In this document: piece by piece, positions 41,510 to 50,470 of the stretch
How positions within the stretch are numbered: the first letter of the stretch is position 1
How the letters are laid out: the number at the start of each line of letters is the position of its first letter
NCBI GenBank assembly: GCA_021780105.1
Contig: JAJXZJ010000022.1
Location: 1-64,000, forward strand
DNA length: 64,000 bases
Direction: 5' to 3'
From: a bacterium
Lineage (GTDB): Bacteria > Verrucomicrobiota > Verrucomicrobiia > Limisphaerales > J093
Made by a program: the position numbers and the translations under genes
The notes under the pieces: model-generated
The model's input: only the letters and a program-made list of their open reading frames with translations
What the model was told of the DNA's origin: nothing
Databases searched by the model: none

Positions 41510-44500
41510 CTACTGGCCCGGCGTGTGACGCAACTGGATCAGCGTGTTCTCCGTCGTCACGTCCAGCGTCTGAAAATACGGCTTGGAGAGAATCACGTCG
41601 TCCGGGCCGCCGGGAACAAACCCCGTCATTTTGAACACCGGGCCGCCGACAATCTCCGCCTCCAGACCGTTCGGGATAAGGACTTCATTGTTGTGAAACG
41701 CGTTGAACATCTCGCAGAAGATGTCCGCGACCGCCATCGCCGGCGCCGGCGGACAAACCATCTGACGCCCCTCTTTGGGCATGACCTCCAGCCCCGCCCG
41801 CATCATGACGGTCATGTCCGGATCGAAGATGTAGGTCGTCACGGGATCCTGCCCCGGCACCGGGACCTGGCGTTTCTTGTAGAGATCGATCTTCACCCAC
41901 GGAAACTGCAGGCGGCCGGGGGCCGGCGTGGCGACGATCTGGCACTTCGGCGGCGTGGTGTGCTGCAGGTCCGTGACGTCCCACTTTCCGGAACCTTCAA
42001 AGATCAGCATCAGGCGCGTCAGGTCGGCGTCGCCGCTGCCCAGCGAGTGGGGCCGCAATTTGGCCTTGCCCTTGGTGTGCGTCGCATAAATCACGCTGCC
42101 GTCGGAGGAGGTGATTTCCGATTCCACCTCCAGCTCGAAGACCAGGCATTTGCGGGCGCAATTCCAGAAGAGTTGGTCGTAATCCAGCCCAAGCAATGCC
42201 GCGTCGCGCGTCAGTTCCAACATGCGATACAGGCGGAAGACCTCGTGCTGCATGCATTTTTCGCACGCCTTGTTGATGGCGTTGAGCAACGCCCGGGCGG
42301 CCAGATTGCCGGCGCGGCGCACCCGGCTGCCGAGGGCATCGCTTTGGTCGTTGCCCAACAGGTCGCCGTCATAGAGGCCGAGCAGCGAAAGATCCTTCAA
42401 CCACTTAAGCCAGGTTTGCAGCGCGTCATCAATCAAGCTGTCGTCGGCCACGGCCTTTTGCAGTTTGGGCAGCACCACCTGGTCGGCCATCTGGATGTAG
42501 AGCTTGAGCAACTCGGCGTTCTTCGAGTTGAGGTCGCAATTGGGATCAGCCCGACACGCCTGCAGGGCGGCGGCGACCTGCTGGGCAAGGGCGGCCATCG
42601 AGTCGTCGGGCGAGTTCTGGGTCTGCGCCTGCGCGTCGCCCGCCGTGCCGTCGCCCGCGCCGGCCAGCGAAAAATGCCAGAGGTAGAGCGACACCGTGCG
42701 GTTGGTGTTGAAGGTGGGCTGCAGGGCAAACTGACTGCCGTCCGGCCGCGCGCCGAAGCCGATGATCGTGGCCGGATCCACGTCCGCCGGCGCCGTAATG
42801 TCCAGCCGGGCCGCGTTGTTGAACACCAGCCCTTCCGGTTGCAGTTGCACCGCCGCACGCAATCCGCCGCTCAACGGCAGCCCGCCGATTGCCGCCACGT
42901 CCGTTATTGTGATCGTCTCGCTGCGATCCAGAGCACCAACCGGCACCTGCAACGTAAACACGTAACCATCGCCGTTGGTCAGGCTCAGCGAGCCGCCCAA
43001 TTCGTCCAGATTTGCCGAAGCCGTCGCGCTGAGATCGAGCACGGGGGCGACGGTGAGCGGGTGTGGCGTCGGGAGCGACGCACCGGGGCCGCGCACGCGG
43101 AAGAACCCCGCATTCTGTTCGACGGGAACCCGCACCGTCAGCCGGTCCACGGTCACGTTGGTCGTGAGGAAAGACGTCCAACTGGACAAGTCCGCGGAGC
43201 GTTCGATGACGCACTCGCCGACCGCCGCGCCCACCACGTCGAAGACCACGGCCGGGCCGGCGTCGGGCCGCACATTTTTAATCTCCGGCAGCCCGCTGGC
43301 CGGCGGCAACGGCACGGTCACGACCTGGAGCGACTGGGTCGAACTGTGGTTGAGCAAATCCGTCAGCCGCAGCGTGGCGTGGAAGCTGCCTTCGCTTTCC
43401 GGCTGACCGGTGACGGCGCCACCCGATTCGAGCATCAGACCCGGCGGCAGCGTGCCACCGACCACTTCAAAGTGCAGCGGCCGCACGCCGTTCGTGGCGA
43501 AGAGCGGATTCAAGAACGGCTCGCCTACGGCCACGCCACCCATGTTTGTCGTCAGCAGCGTCGGCGGCGGCACGGAGCCGTCCACCACCGCGAGTTCAAA
43601 AGTGGTCGTGCGATGCCGGGCGGCGTGGAGCGTCACGCCGGGAATCGCATTGGTTTCCAGTGCCGTGAAGCTGAAGGCGGTGAGACTCACCTCCGCGCGG
43701 CCCGTGGTGGTGAAGACGCTGGCCGGCACCACGACGGTATTGGACGCACCAGTCAGCGCGCCCGTGGCATCGGGCAACGGCGAGGCGAAGATCACGGCGC
43801 CGTCCTGCTCGACGCGCAGCCGCACATAATCCACCGGGGCGCCGACGGCATCGGCATCCCATCGCAGTGTCCACGGCTGGCCAAGCACCGCGTGCGGCGG
43901 GTCTTGCCATGGGTTGACGCGGGGCGCCGACGGCAGCACGTCGTCGCTCAGTTCCAGTGCCGCGGTGGCGGTGCCGGCCGCCGCGGCGAAACCCAACCAG
44001 AATGTGCCCGCCGGATAATTGGTCGCGAAGGCCGCCGGATCGGCCTCGATGTCGCTGAACTCCAGCGCGTCCGCGGCTCCGGCGTTGGCCAGCACATTCG
44101 TGGAACCCGGAGAGGGCGCGACGACAAAGCCGTCGCTTTCGCCGTTGGCCGTGGCCAGGGCGATAAACTCAGGCCCGGCGATTTGGAAAAGATTGGTGTC
44201 CACCTGCTCCGCCGATTCGCCGCGCGAAATCAGTCCGCTGCCGTGGAAGTCAGCCTGCCCGCCCGGCGAGGCCGCCGTGTCGAACGTGCCTTGCGCGCTG
44301 GTCAGCGCTGCGCCCGTGGCGTCCTGGCCCGCGATGTTCCACAAGATGGTGGTGCCGGCGACGAACGACGGTTTGGGCTGGCAGGAAAGTTGGGTGTGGT
44401 CGTTGTTCCATGACGCTTCGGTCGGGAGCAGGATGGACGGCGCGAACGCGTCGAAGAATTGCGCCGCGGTCGCGGTCGTATCCATCGCCTTGCTGAAACT

Positions 44501-45292
44501 GAACACCACGGGCGCGCTGACGGAAACGTCGGTGGTGCCGTCGGCCGGCACCACGGAAAGGAGCATCGGCGTGCCGGGGACAGTCATGAACATGCCGCTG
44601 CCACCCTCAAGCGCATGGCCGCCGAGGTCCTCTCCCACCACGGTCCACAGAATCGTTTTGCCCGCGGACAAAGGCGACTTCGGCGTGCAGGTGAGCTGAG
44701 TTTTATCGCTGCTCCAGGCGGTCGTCACCGACAGCGTCAACAGCGGCGCGGCCGCGTCGCGGAATTGCGTCCAGGTCGAACCGGTGTTCATCGGCGCGCT
44801 GAAGGTGAAGACGACGGTCGTGTTGAGGGGGACATTTGTGGCCAGGTTGGCGGGAACGACCGAGACGATGCTTGGACCGCCCTCGCCGGTGATGAAGATA
44901 CCGCCGTTGTTGCCGTCGAGCGCATGGCCGGCGCGGTCTTCCCCTTCCACGTTCCACACGATGGCCGTGTTCATTGGCAACGGTGACTTCGGAGCGCAGG
45001 TCAACGTCATCGCGTCGGCGCTCCATGTCGTCGTTATCACCAGCGGGGTGGTCGGGGCCATGACACTAAAGACCTGCGCCACGGTCACGTTCGTGTTCAT
45101 CGCCGCGCTGAACTGAATCACGATCACGGTGGCCGGCGAGACACCCATGGCCATGTTCGCGGGAAGGGAGGAAACGACGGTGGGCGCATCCTGCGCCTCC
45201 GCCAGCAGCGGAACGGTCATGATTCCGGCAATCATGGACGCAAGAGCTGCTGCTTTTCTTAATCTGATAAGAAAGATATTTTTCATTGTCAT
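41510..45292 (-). CDS. Very large secreted protein with Big_5/SbsA Ig-like repeats
   Basis: A 1260-residue secreted protein. The signal peptide ends near residue 33 (PLLAEAQ). Three Ig-like Big_5 repeats follow (about 33-340), each with 'SVVPANLATNVPLNTTVVFTFS'-type starts (short form PANLATNVPLNTTVV) and 'ILWTVVGEDLGGHAL' ends. A middle beta-rich region follows, then a He_PIG-like GGTLPPGLMLESGGAVTGQP, an internal FYR-type module (CVIERSADLSSW ... FFRVRG, about 690-735), and a 500-residue C-terminal region with one pair of Cys-rich motifs (CQACRADPNCD-like, CEKCMQHE). Probably an adhesin or surface-layer protein. No transport motif was recognised. Confidence 0.75.
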   Translation of the reverse strand: MTMKNIFLIRLRKAAALASMIAGIMTVPLLAEAQDAPTVVSSLPANMAMGVSPATVIVIQFSAAMNTNVTVAQVFSVMAPTTPLVITTTWSADAMTLTCAPKSPLPMNTAIVWNVEGEDRAGHALDGNNGGIFITGEGGPSIVSVVPANLATNVPLNTTVVFTFSAPMNTGSTWTQFRDAAAPLLTLSVTTAWSSDKTQLTCTPKSPLSAGKTILWTVVGEDLGGHALEGGSGMFMTVPGTPMLLSVVPADGTTDVSVSAPVVFSFSKAMDTTATAAQFFDAFAPSILLPTEASWNNDHTQLSCQPKPSFVAGTTILWNIAGQDATGAALTSAQGTFDTAASPGGQADFHGSGLISRGESAEQVDTNLFQIAGPEFIALATANGESDGFVVAPSPGSTNVLANAGAADALEFSDIEADPAAFATNYPAGTFWLGFAAAAGTATAALELSDDVLPSAPRVNPWQDPPHAVLGQPWTLRWDADAVGAPVDYVRLRVEQDGAVIFASPLPDATGALTGASNTVVVPASVFTTTGRAEVSLTAFSFTALETNAIPGVTLHAARHRTTTFELAVVDGSVPPPTLLTTNMGGVAVGEPFLNPLFATNGVRPLHFEVVGGTLPPGLMLESGGAVTGQPESEGSFHATLRLTDLLNHSSTQSLQVVTVPLPPASGLPEIKNVRPDAGPAVVFDVVGAAVGECVIERSADLSSWTSFLTTNVTVDRLTVRVPVEQNAGFFRVRGPGASLPTPHPLTVAPVLDLSATASANLDELGGSLSLTNGDGYVFTLQVPVGALDRSETITITDVAAIGGLPLSGGLRAAVQLQPEGLVFNNAARLDITAPADVDPATIIGFGARPDGSQFALQPTFNTNRTVSLYLWHFSLAGAGDGTAGDAQAQTQNSPDDSMAALAQQVAAALQACRADPNCDLNSKNAELLKLYIQMADQVVLPKLQKAVADDSLIDDALQTWLKWLKDLSLLGLYDGDLLGNDQSDALGSRVRRAGNLAARALLNAINKACEKCMQHEVFRLYRMLELTRDAALLGLDYDQLFWNCARKCLVFELEVESEITSSDGSVIYATHTKGKAKLRPHSLGSGDADLTRLMLIFEGSGKWDVTDLQHTTPPKCQIVATPAPGRLQFPWVKIDLYKKRQVPVPGQDPVTTYIFDPDMTVMMRAGLEVMPKEGRQMVCPPAPAMAVADIFCEMFNAFHNNEVLIPNGLEAEIVGGPVFKMTGFVPGGPDDVILSKPYFQTLDVTTENTLIQLRHTPGQ

Positions 45293-45439
45293 AAAGCAGT
45301 CCGGCCGATTGGGTGATGAATTGCTGACGTCTTTGGCATGGTGCCACCGTCGGCGGCTGGGTCAAGCCGGCATTGCTCCGCGCAGCCATTTACCGCGGCG
45401 TTGGTGACCACCGGCGGGCCGTCGGGAAGCGGGTGCCCC

Positions 45440-45477
45440 AAATGAAAACGCCCCGACCGTCTGACGGTGCGAGGCGT
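45440..45477 (-). terminator. Probable terminator of the 441-aa secreted protein gene
   Basis: On the minus strand, a compound stem (ACGCC/GGCGT outside, ACCGTC/GACGGT inside) is followed by CGTTTTCATTT. It lies about 100 bp after the stop at 45570. The stem is imperfect. Confidence 0.5.
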
Positions 45478-45569
45478 CTGGCTTAACAGCGGGTTGCGGA
45501 CTTCAGCAAATCGCAGCCGTTGTGGGCCGGATTGGCGGAAGGTTCAGTTTCGCCGTGGCGCGGCGCGGG

Positions 45570-46895
45570 TCACGTACCCGTCCGCGCCCGGTAGAAACGC
45601 TGGGGATTCGCGGCCGCCGCCGGGTCGGTGATCTTCACGTCGCCCGTGGCGCTGTTCGTTGTCACCAACGTGCTCCAACCGCCCGGCTGCAAGGTGGTGG
45701 AATATTCAACCGTCAGCGCCTGGCCGGCGGCGGAAGTAACGTCGAAACTGAACCCGCCGGCGGTCCAGGTGGGGTTGGTGAGCGCCGGCTGCACGATCAC
45801 GCCGCTGGTTGTGGTGAGCGTGAAATGCGTTGACGTTGCCCGGAACGCCTCAGTGGCGTAGGTCGCGTTGGTCGTGGCGATGAGGCGGTAAAACGTGACC
45901 GAGGCATCATAATTCGTGTTCGCCTGCAACGTGGCTGCCGGGAGGGTCACCGACGTGGCGGTGCCGTCCAGCGCATTGGTCGTCCCGAATTCCGCCGTTT
46001 TGAAAACGTCACCCACCGTGACCGAGATGTAGTCGGCCGCGGTGCCGCCGGCGAACGCGTCCCAGCCGAGCGTAAAGGCCTGGGTGGCGTCCACGGTCTG
46101 GGCGGCAGCATAGTTGGTCACGTGCGGCGCCGGGGGTTGCAGCATGCTGGACGGCAGCGTCACGGTGACCTGCTGGTTCGAGGTCGCGGCCTGGACGTTG
46201 AAGACATAGTTGCCGCTGGGGTATTCGGCCTGGAAGGTGGTGAGGTTGGAGGTGCCGTCAAACGTGTAGTAATCCTCCGGCGCGGTCGGGCTTTGGGAGA
46301 GCATCTTCACCACGCTCGTGGGCAACGTGACGCTGATGGCCGTGGCCGTGCGATTGGACGCCAGGGTGGTGTCCGCACTGAAACCATAGCTGTAGTCCGG
46401 GCTCGGTGTCGCGGCCGACGGAGAGCTCTGCTCGTAAAGGAAAAGGTGGCCGGCAATGAAGGAAGTGATCCGGTTGGTGCCTGAGCCGGTCTCGCCGCCA
46501 CCGCCGGAACTGCCCGTGGTGAAGTAACCCACGGGTTGGCCCCCGAGCGAATTGCCGGCCAGGTCCTGGCCCTCGACTGTCCACACGATCATCGTATTCG
46601 CCGGGAACGGCTGCGTGGGCGTGCAGGTGAGGATTTTCTGGTCGGAACTCCACGTGGGCGTGGTGGGGAGCGGCGAAAGCGGCGAGGACGGATTCATGAA
46701 CATCGCCGTCGTGGCCGTGGTGTCCATCGCCGTGCTGAACGTGAAGACGACCGGTGCCGTGGGCGACACGCCGGAGGCGAAGTTGGCCGGCACCGTGGAG
46801 ACGATCACGGGGGCACCTTGGCCCAATGCGGGTGGCAGCAAGGCAGCGGCAAGAACGAAGAGCGACAACAGCGGGAGGCGGGCGGATCGTGTCAT
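45570..46895 (-). CDS. Secreted Big_5-domain protein with FYR tail
   Basis: A 441-residue secreted protein with a signal peptide (LLSLFVLAAALLPPALG), one Big_5/SbsA Ig-like repeat (residues about 24-125, VPANFASGVSPTAPVVF ... IVWTVEGQDLAGNSL), two or three further beta-sandwich modules and a C-terminal FYR domain (QALTVEYSTTLQPGGW ... QRFYRARTGT). It looks like a short relative of the neighbouring 1260-residue protein. ATG 46895 is preferred; the longer reading from 47030 lacks a signal peptide. Confidence 0.75.
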   Translation of the reverse strand: MTRSARLPLLSLFVLAAALLPPALGQGAPVIVSTVPANFASGVSPTAPVVFTFSTAMDTTATTAMFMNPSSPLSPLPTTPTWSSDQKILTCTPTQPFPANTMIVWTVEGQDLAGNSLGGQPVGYFTTGSSGGGGETGSGTNRITSFIAGHLFLYEQSSPSAATPSPDYSYGFSADTTLASNRTATAISVTLPTSVVKMLSQSPTAPEDYYTFDGTSNLTTFQAEYPSGNYVFNVQAATSNQQVTVTLPSSMLQPPAPHVTNYAAAQTVDATQAFTLGWDAFAGGTAADYISVTVGDVFKTAEFGTTNALDGTATSVTLPAATLQANTNYDASVTFYRLIATTNATYATEAFRATSTHFTLTTTSGVIVQPALTNPTWTAGGFSFDVTSAAGQALTVEYSTTLQPGGWSTLVTTNSATGDVKITDPAAAANPQRFYRARTGT

Positions 46896-47231
46896 GGCAT
46901 TTCTGGTGTTGTGGGTTTGAGACGCCCCTTCATTTTCCCGAATCAGCAACCGGCGCGCCTCACGGCCAACGCCAGTTCGATTGAGGTCTGATGAATTTCG
47001 GGCATGGTTTAAGTTTCCAAGCTGGAACAAATCTTTTTTGTCCCGGCCAGCGTGTCGGTATCATCGTGGATTTTCGGCCGATTTCAAGGCCGCAAATCGG
47101 CAGAAAACAACCGCCGGACGACCCGGCGCGGACGCATTTCCACTGGCGCCGGAGCCGGAGCGCGTTCATCTTGAACGCGCTGCGTCCCCGGCCAACCGCG
47201 TTGCCGGCCGCGCGCAACCAGAATCTCAATT
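46896..47231. other. Intergenic region between divergent genes, no feature recognised
   Basis: This 336-bp spacer separates the secreted protein gene (minus) from the pyrophosphatase gene (plus). No ORF with a plausible product was found. An imperfect inverted repeat GTTTCCA-AGC-TGGAAC lies near 47012-47027. Promoters for both genes are expected here but were not convincingly located. Confidence 0.5.
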
Positions 47232-48962
47232 ATGGAAGGACAACAACGCGCCGTCGGCGTGCCGTCCCGCACGCCGACGCTCAACCCGGCCGGATCGGGC
47301 GCGGGCGCCGTGCAGACGATCATCATCGGCCACCGCAACCCGGACATGGACTCGGTCTGCGCGGCCGTCGGCTATGCGCGCCTGAAGCAACTCCTTGGCA
47401 TGCCGAATGTCATCGCCGCCCGCGCCGGCAACACCAATCCGCGCATTGACTTCGTGCTGGAAAAATTCGGCGTCCCCGCGCCGGTGTTTCTCAGCGATGT
47501 CTCGCCGCGCGTGAGCGACGTGATGGAGCGCAACCCGGCCGCCGTGCGGGCCGACGCCTCAATTTACGACGCGCTGCATCTGATCGAGGAAAAGCAGTTG
47601 CGCGGACTGCCGGTGACCGGCGAGCACCAGCGCTGCCTCGGCCTGCTTTCCGCGTTCAAGATCAGCCATCACCTGTTCCCGCCGCGTGAGGAGGCGGCGA
47701 AGGCGCGGGTCATCGTCGCGTCGCTCGCGAGCATCGTGGAAACCTTCGGCGGCAACGTGCGGGCCGGCGAGTTGTCCGCGGAAACCGCCGAACAAATCCT
47801 GATGGTCGGCGCCATGAACCCGGAAACGTTTTCGCAGCGCCTGACCCGTCACCGCGCGGAACAAATTGTCCTGTTCGTCGGCGACCGCGACGACATCCAG
47901 ATGCGGGCGATCGAGGCCCGGGTGCGGGCGATCGTCGTCACCGGCGGATTGCCGGTGCTCCGGGGCGTCGAGAGCGCCGCGCGGGCCGCCGGCGTCGCCC
48001 TGGTCAGTTCCCCGCACGACACCGCGACCACCGTGTTGCTGGCCCGCGGTGCGGTGCGGGCCGGCCGGATGATCGAGTCCGAGTTCACCAGCTTCACGCC
48101 GGACACGCCGTTGACCACCGCCCGCGAACGCGCGGCGGCGTCCGCCTCGCTCGTGTTCCCCGTCCTGGGCGAGGGCGGCGCGCTCGCCGGCTTGCTGACG
48201 AAAAGCGATTTTCTCAAGCCAGTGCCGCGGCAGTTGATTCTGGTGGACCACAACGAGCTGGCCCAGGCCGTGCCGGGCGCGGAACAGGTGCCGATCGTCG
48301 AGATCCTTGACCACCACCGCCTCGGCGGCTTTGCCAGCGACCTGCCGATCCATTTCTGGAACAACCCGGTCGGCTCCACGAGCACGATTGTCGCACTGTG
48401 CTACGAGCAGATGGGCGTGCCGGTGCCGCGGGAAATCGCCGGTTTGTTGATGGCGGGACTGATCGCCGACACGCTGAACCTGACCTCGCCCACGGCGACG
48501 CCGGTGGACCGCCATGTCCTCGGCCAGCTCGCGCCGATTGCCGGGACCGATCCGGCGCAACTGGCCGAGCAAATCTTCTCCGTCGGCTCGCCGCTGCTCA
48601 CATTGACGCCGGAGCAGGTGGTGACGGCCGATTGCAAGGCATACGAGGCGAACGGCCGGCGGTTTACGGTGTCGCAGATCGAGGAGCTGAGCTTCGCGCG
48701 GTTCGCCGAGAAACAGGCGGCGCTGCTGGAGGCGCTGGACCACCACTGCCGCGTGCGCGGTCTGTTCTTCGCCGCGCTGCTGGTCACGGACGTCAACACG
48801 CAGGATTCGCTGCTGCTGGTCAGCGGCGCCGCGGAGTTTTTGTCCCGCGTCAACTTCCCCCTCCACGGGCCGCAAATCTGGAAGCTGGCGGGCGTGGTGT
48901 CGCGCAAGAAACAACTGCTGCCGTATCTGCTGCAGTGCGTGGCCGCCCTGCCCGCGCACTAA
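47232..48962 (+). CDS. ppaC: Manganese-dependent inorganic pyrophosphatase with CBS/DRTGG regulatory insert
   Basis: A 576-residue family II pyrophosphatase of the long regulated type. The DHH catalytic part has IIGHRNPDMDSV (His34, Asp38, Asp40 metal ligands), LVDHNELAQAV and EILDHHRLGGF; the C-terminal DHHA2 part has the late SRKKQLLP. Between them lies a regulatory insert with two CBS-like segments (RVSDVMERNPAAVRADA and LLTKSDFLKP) around a DRTGG-like domain. CBS domains sense adenine nucleotides. An ATG with no strong ribosome site; first residues are not conserved. Confidence 0.92.
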   Translation: MEGQQRAVGVPSRTPTLNPAGSGAGAVQTIIIGHRNPDMDSVCAAVGYARLKQLLGMPNVIAARAGNTNPRIDFVLEKFGVPAPVFLSDVSPRVSDVMERNPAAVRADASIYDALHLIEEKQLRGLPVTGEHQRCLGLLSAFKISHHLFPPREEAAKARVIVASLASIVETFGGNVRAGELSAETAEQILMVGAMNPETFSQRLTRHRAEQIVLFVGDRDDIQMRAIEARVRAIVVTGGLPVLRGVESAARAAGVALVSSPHDTATTVLLARGAVRAGRMIESEFTSFTPDTPLTTARERAAASASLVFPVLGEGGALAGLLTKSDFLKPVPRQLILVDHNELAQAVPGAEQVPIVEILDHHRLGGFASDLPIHFWNNPVGSTSTIVALCYEQMGVPVPREIAGLLMAGLIADTLNLTSPTATPVDRHVLGQLAPIAGTDPAQLAEQIFSVGSPLLTLTPEQVVTADCKAYEANGRRFTVSQIEELSFARFAEKQAALLEALDHHCRVRGLFFAALLVTDVNTQDSLLLVSGAAEFLSRVNFPLHGPQIWKLAGVVSRKKQLLPYLLQCVAALPAH

Positions 48963-49041
48963 AAATGCGTGACGCCAGCGCCTGTCCACGGCGCGGCGGG
49001 CGCCAGGGTTGGAGTCAACCCGGCGCGGCCGTGGCAAAACA

Positions 49042-49067
49042 AAAAAGGCGTCCGCAGACGCCTTTTT
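49042..49067. terminator. Bidirectional terminator between ppaC and rpsT
   Basis: AAAAAGGCGTC-CGCA-GACGCCTTTTT is a perfect 11-bp stem with a 4-nt loop and U-tracts in both directions, placed between the convergent pyrophosphatase and S20 genes. It can serve both. Confidence 0.85.
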
Positions 49068-49085
49068 GCCAAGCGGGCCGGCGGC

Positions 49086-49349
49086 TTACTTGGCCTTCGC
49101 CAGGCTCAAGGCCAGCCGCGACTTTTTGCGGTTGGCGGTGGCGCGGTGGATCGTTCCGGTCTTGGCCGCCTTGTCCAGCGCGGAGTGAACCGTCTTCAAG
49201 GCGGTGGCGGCATCGTCTTTCTTGCCGGTGGCGAGCGCGGTTTCGTAAGTGCGCTCCAGGGTTTTCAACCGGGACTTGATGCTTTGGTTGTGCAGGTGCC
49301 GGCGCGCGCTGTTGCGCATGCGGCGTTCGGCGGAGGCGGTGATCGGCAT
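49086..49349 (-). CDS. rpsT: 30S ribosomal protein S20
   Basis: An 87-residue basic protein with the S20 pattern: MPITASAERRMRNSARR, then NQSIKSRLKTLERTYETAL and a C-terminal TGTIHRATANRKKSRLA. S20 binds 16S rRNA early in 30S assembly. The gene is convergent with the pyrophosphatase gene and shares its terminator. Confidence 0.95.
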   Translation of the reverse strand: MPITASAERRMRNSARRHLHNQSIKSRLKTLERTYETALATGKKDDAATALKTVHSALDKAAKTGTIHRATANRKKSRLALSLAKAK

Positions 49350-49399
49350 AGCTCGTTTATCTCAAAAGAAAAGCAACGCTAGCGAAATATGGCGGCTTG

Positions 49400-50212
49400 T
49401 CAACGGCTTGTTTGCAGGGCGTTTCCCCGGGACACGACCGCGGTTGCGCCGGGCGGCACGAGCCACCCGCCGGTGGCTTGCAGCGGGTCGAACTCACCCG
49501 TCCGGGTGACCCAGGCCGCGACCGCCAACGCTCCGGACCACGTCCCCGCCCACGCCTTGCGCTCCGGGCCGTCCAGCAACCCGAACTCGCCGCGGGCACG
49601 GTTTCCCTGGCGGACCAGGGAGGATTCAACGAGGGTGAGCGCCACAAAATCGTGTTTCAACTGCCGCCCCCGGTTCTCACCCGCAGTCACGTCCGAGGTC
49701 AGCTCACAGGCCAGCAACGCGGCATGGACGGTGAGCGCCGGCGCCGGCGCCGGAACGAACTCCGCCTCCCACCGGTTTGTATCGAAGCACTGGAGCGTCA
49801 GCACGCCCGCCGGCGGACGCTTGGCGGCCAGCCAGTTGTTGCGCCGGTTCCAGTCGGGCCACTCCACGCCGTTGAGCACGAAACCCGGCGTGTAAACATG
49901 GTCGTTGCCCCAATGCCCCGCGTAACGCCGCTGCCGCTCAGAAAACGCAGCCTGCGACCAGGGATCACGCCAACCGAGATGGTCGAAGTAATCCACATGA
50001 AACACCACCGGCACAAACTCCTTCCAGAGCATCGGCGAACTGCGATAGCCGCTCAACCAGGTTTCCGCCGGCGGACAACTGTCGCAGCCTTCCGAAGTAA
50101 ACGCCTCCAGCAGGAACGTCTTTGCCGCCGGGCTTTGGAACCGATAAATGGGCGTCTGACCGCTCGCGGAAGCGGCCACCAGTCCGGCCAGGCAGACGAT
50201 CGAAAATTTCAT
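49400..50212 (-). CDS. DUF1223 thioredoxin-like exported protein
   Basis: A 270-residue exported protein with a signal peptide (FSIVCLAGLVAASASG) and the DUF1223 hallmark LEAFTSEGCDSCPPAE (CxxC at a thioredoxin-like position, about residues 39-42), followed by VVFHVDYFDHLGWRDPWSQ and RRYAGHWGNDHVYTPGFVLNG. DUF1223 proteins are thought to be periplasmic redox proteins; partners are unknown. ATG 50212 is used since the signal peptide starts there. Confidence 0.88.
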   Translation of the reverse strand: MKFSIVCLAGLVAASASGQTPIYRFQSPAAKTFLLEAFTSEGCDSCPPAETWLSGYRSSPMLWKEFVPVVFHVDYFDHLGWRDPWSQAAFSERQRRYAGHWGNDHVYTPGFVLNGVEWPDWNRRNNWLAAKRPPAGVLTLQCFDTNRWEAEFVPAPAPALTVHAALLACELTSDVTAGENRGRQLKHDFVALTLVESSLVRQGNRARGEFGLLDGPERKAWAGTWSGALAVAAWVTRTGEFDPLQATGGWLVPPGATAVVSRGNALQTSR

Positions 50213-50470
50213 GCGCTCGGCGCGTCCTTCACAGGCAGAGGAGCGCGCCACTCATCCGCCGCTTGCGCGCTGCGCAACGTCGTCCGCGGTCGCCGCCGCG
50301 TCAAGCGCGTCCGCCCCGGCTGAAGGCATCGCCTGGAACCGGGCGTGGCCCGCGCAGCGGAGGAGCCATCCGCCCGCGCGATGCCGATTTCGGACTTCGC
50401 ACCGGCAACGCTTTTGATTACGCTGGGCCGGTAATTTGCACGCGACATCACCAACGTGGCGCCGCCATGT

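Noticed and set aside
41507..44413. 968-codon plus-strand frame opposite the large secreted protein
   Set aside because: It has the Arg/Gly/His bias of a reverse-complement shadow and no recognisable domain; the minus-strand frame has a signal peptide and Ig repeats.
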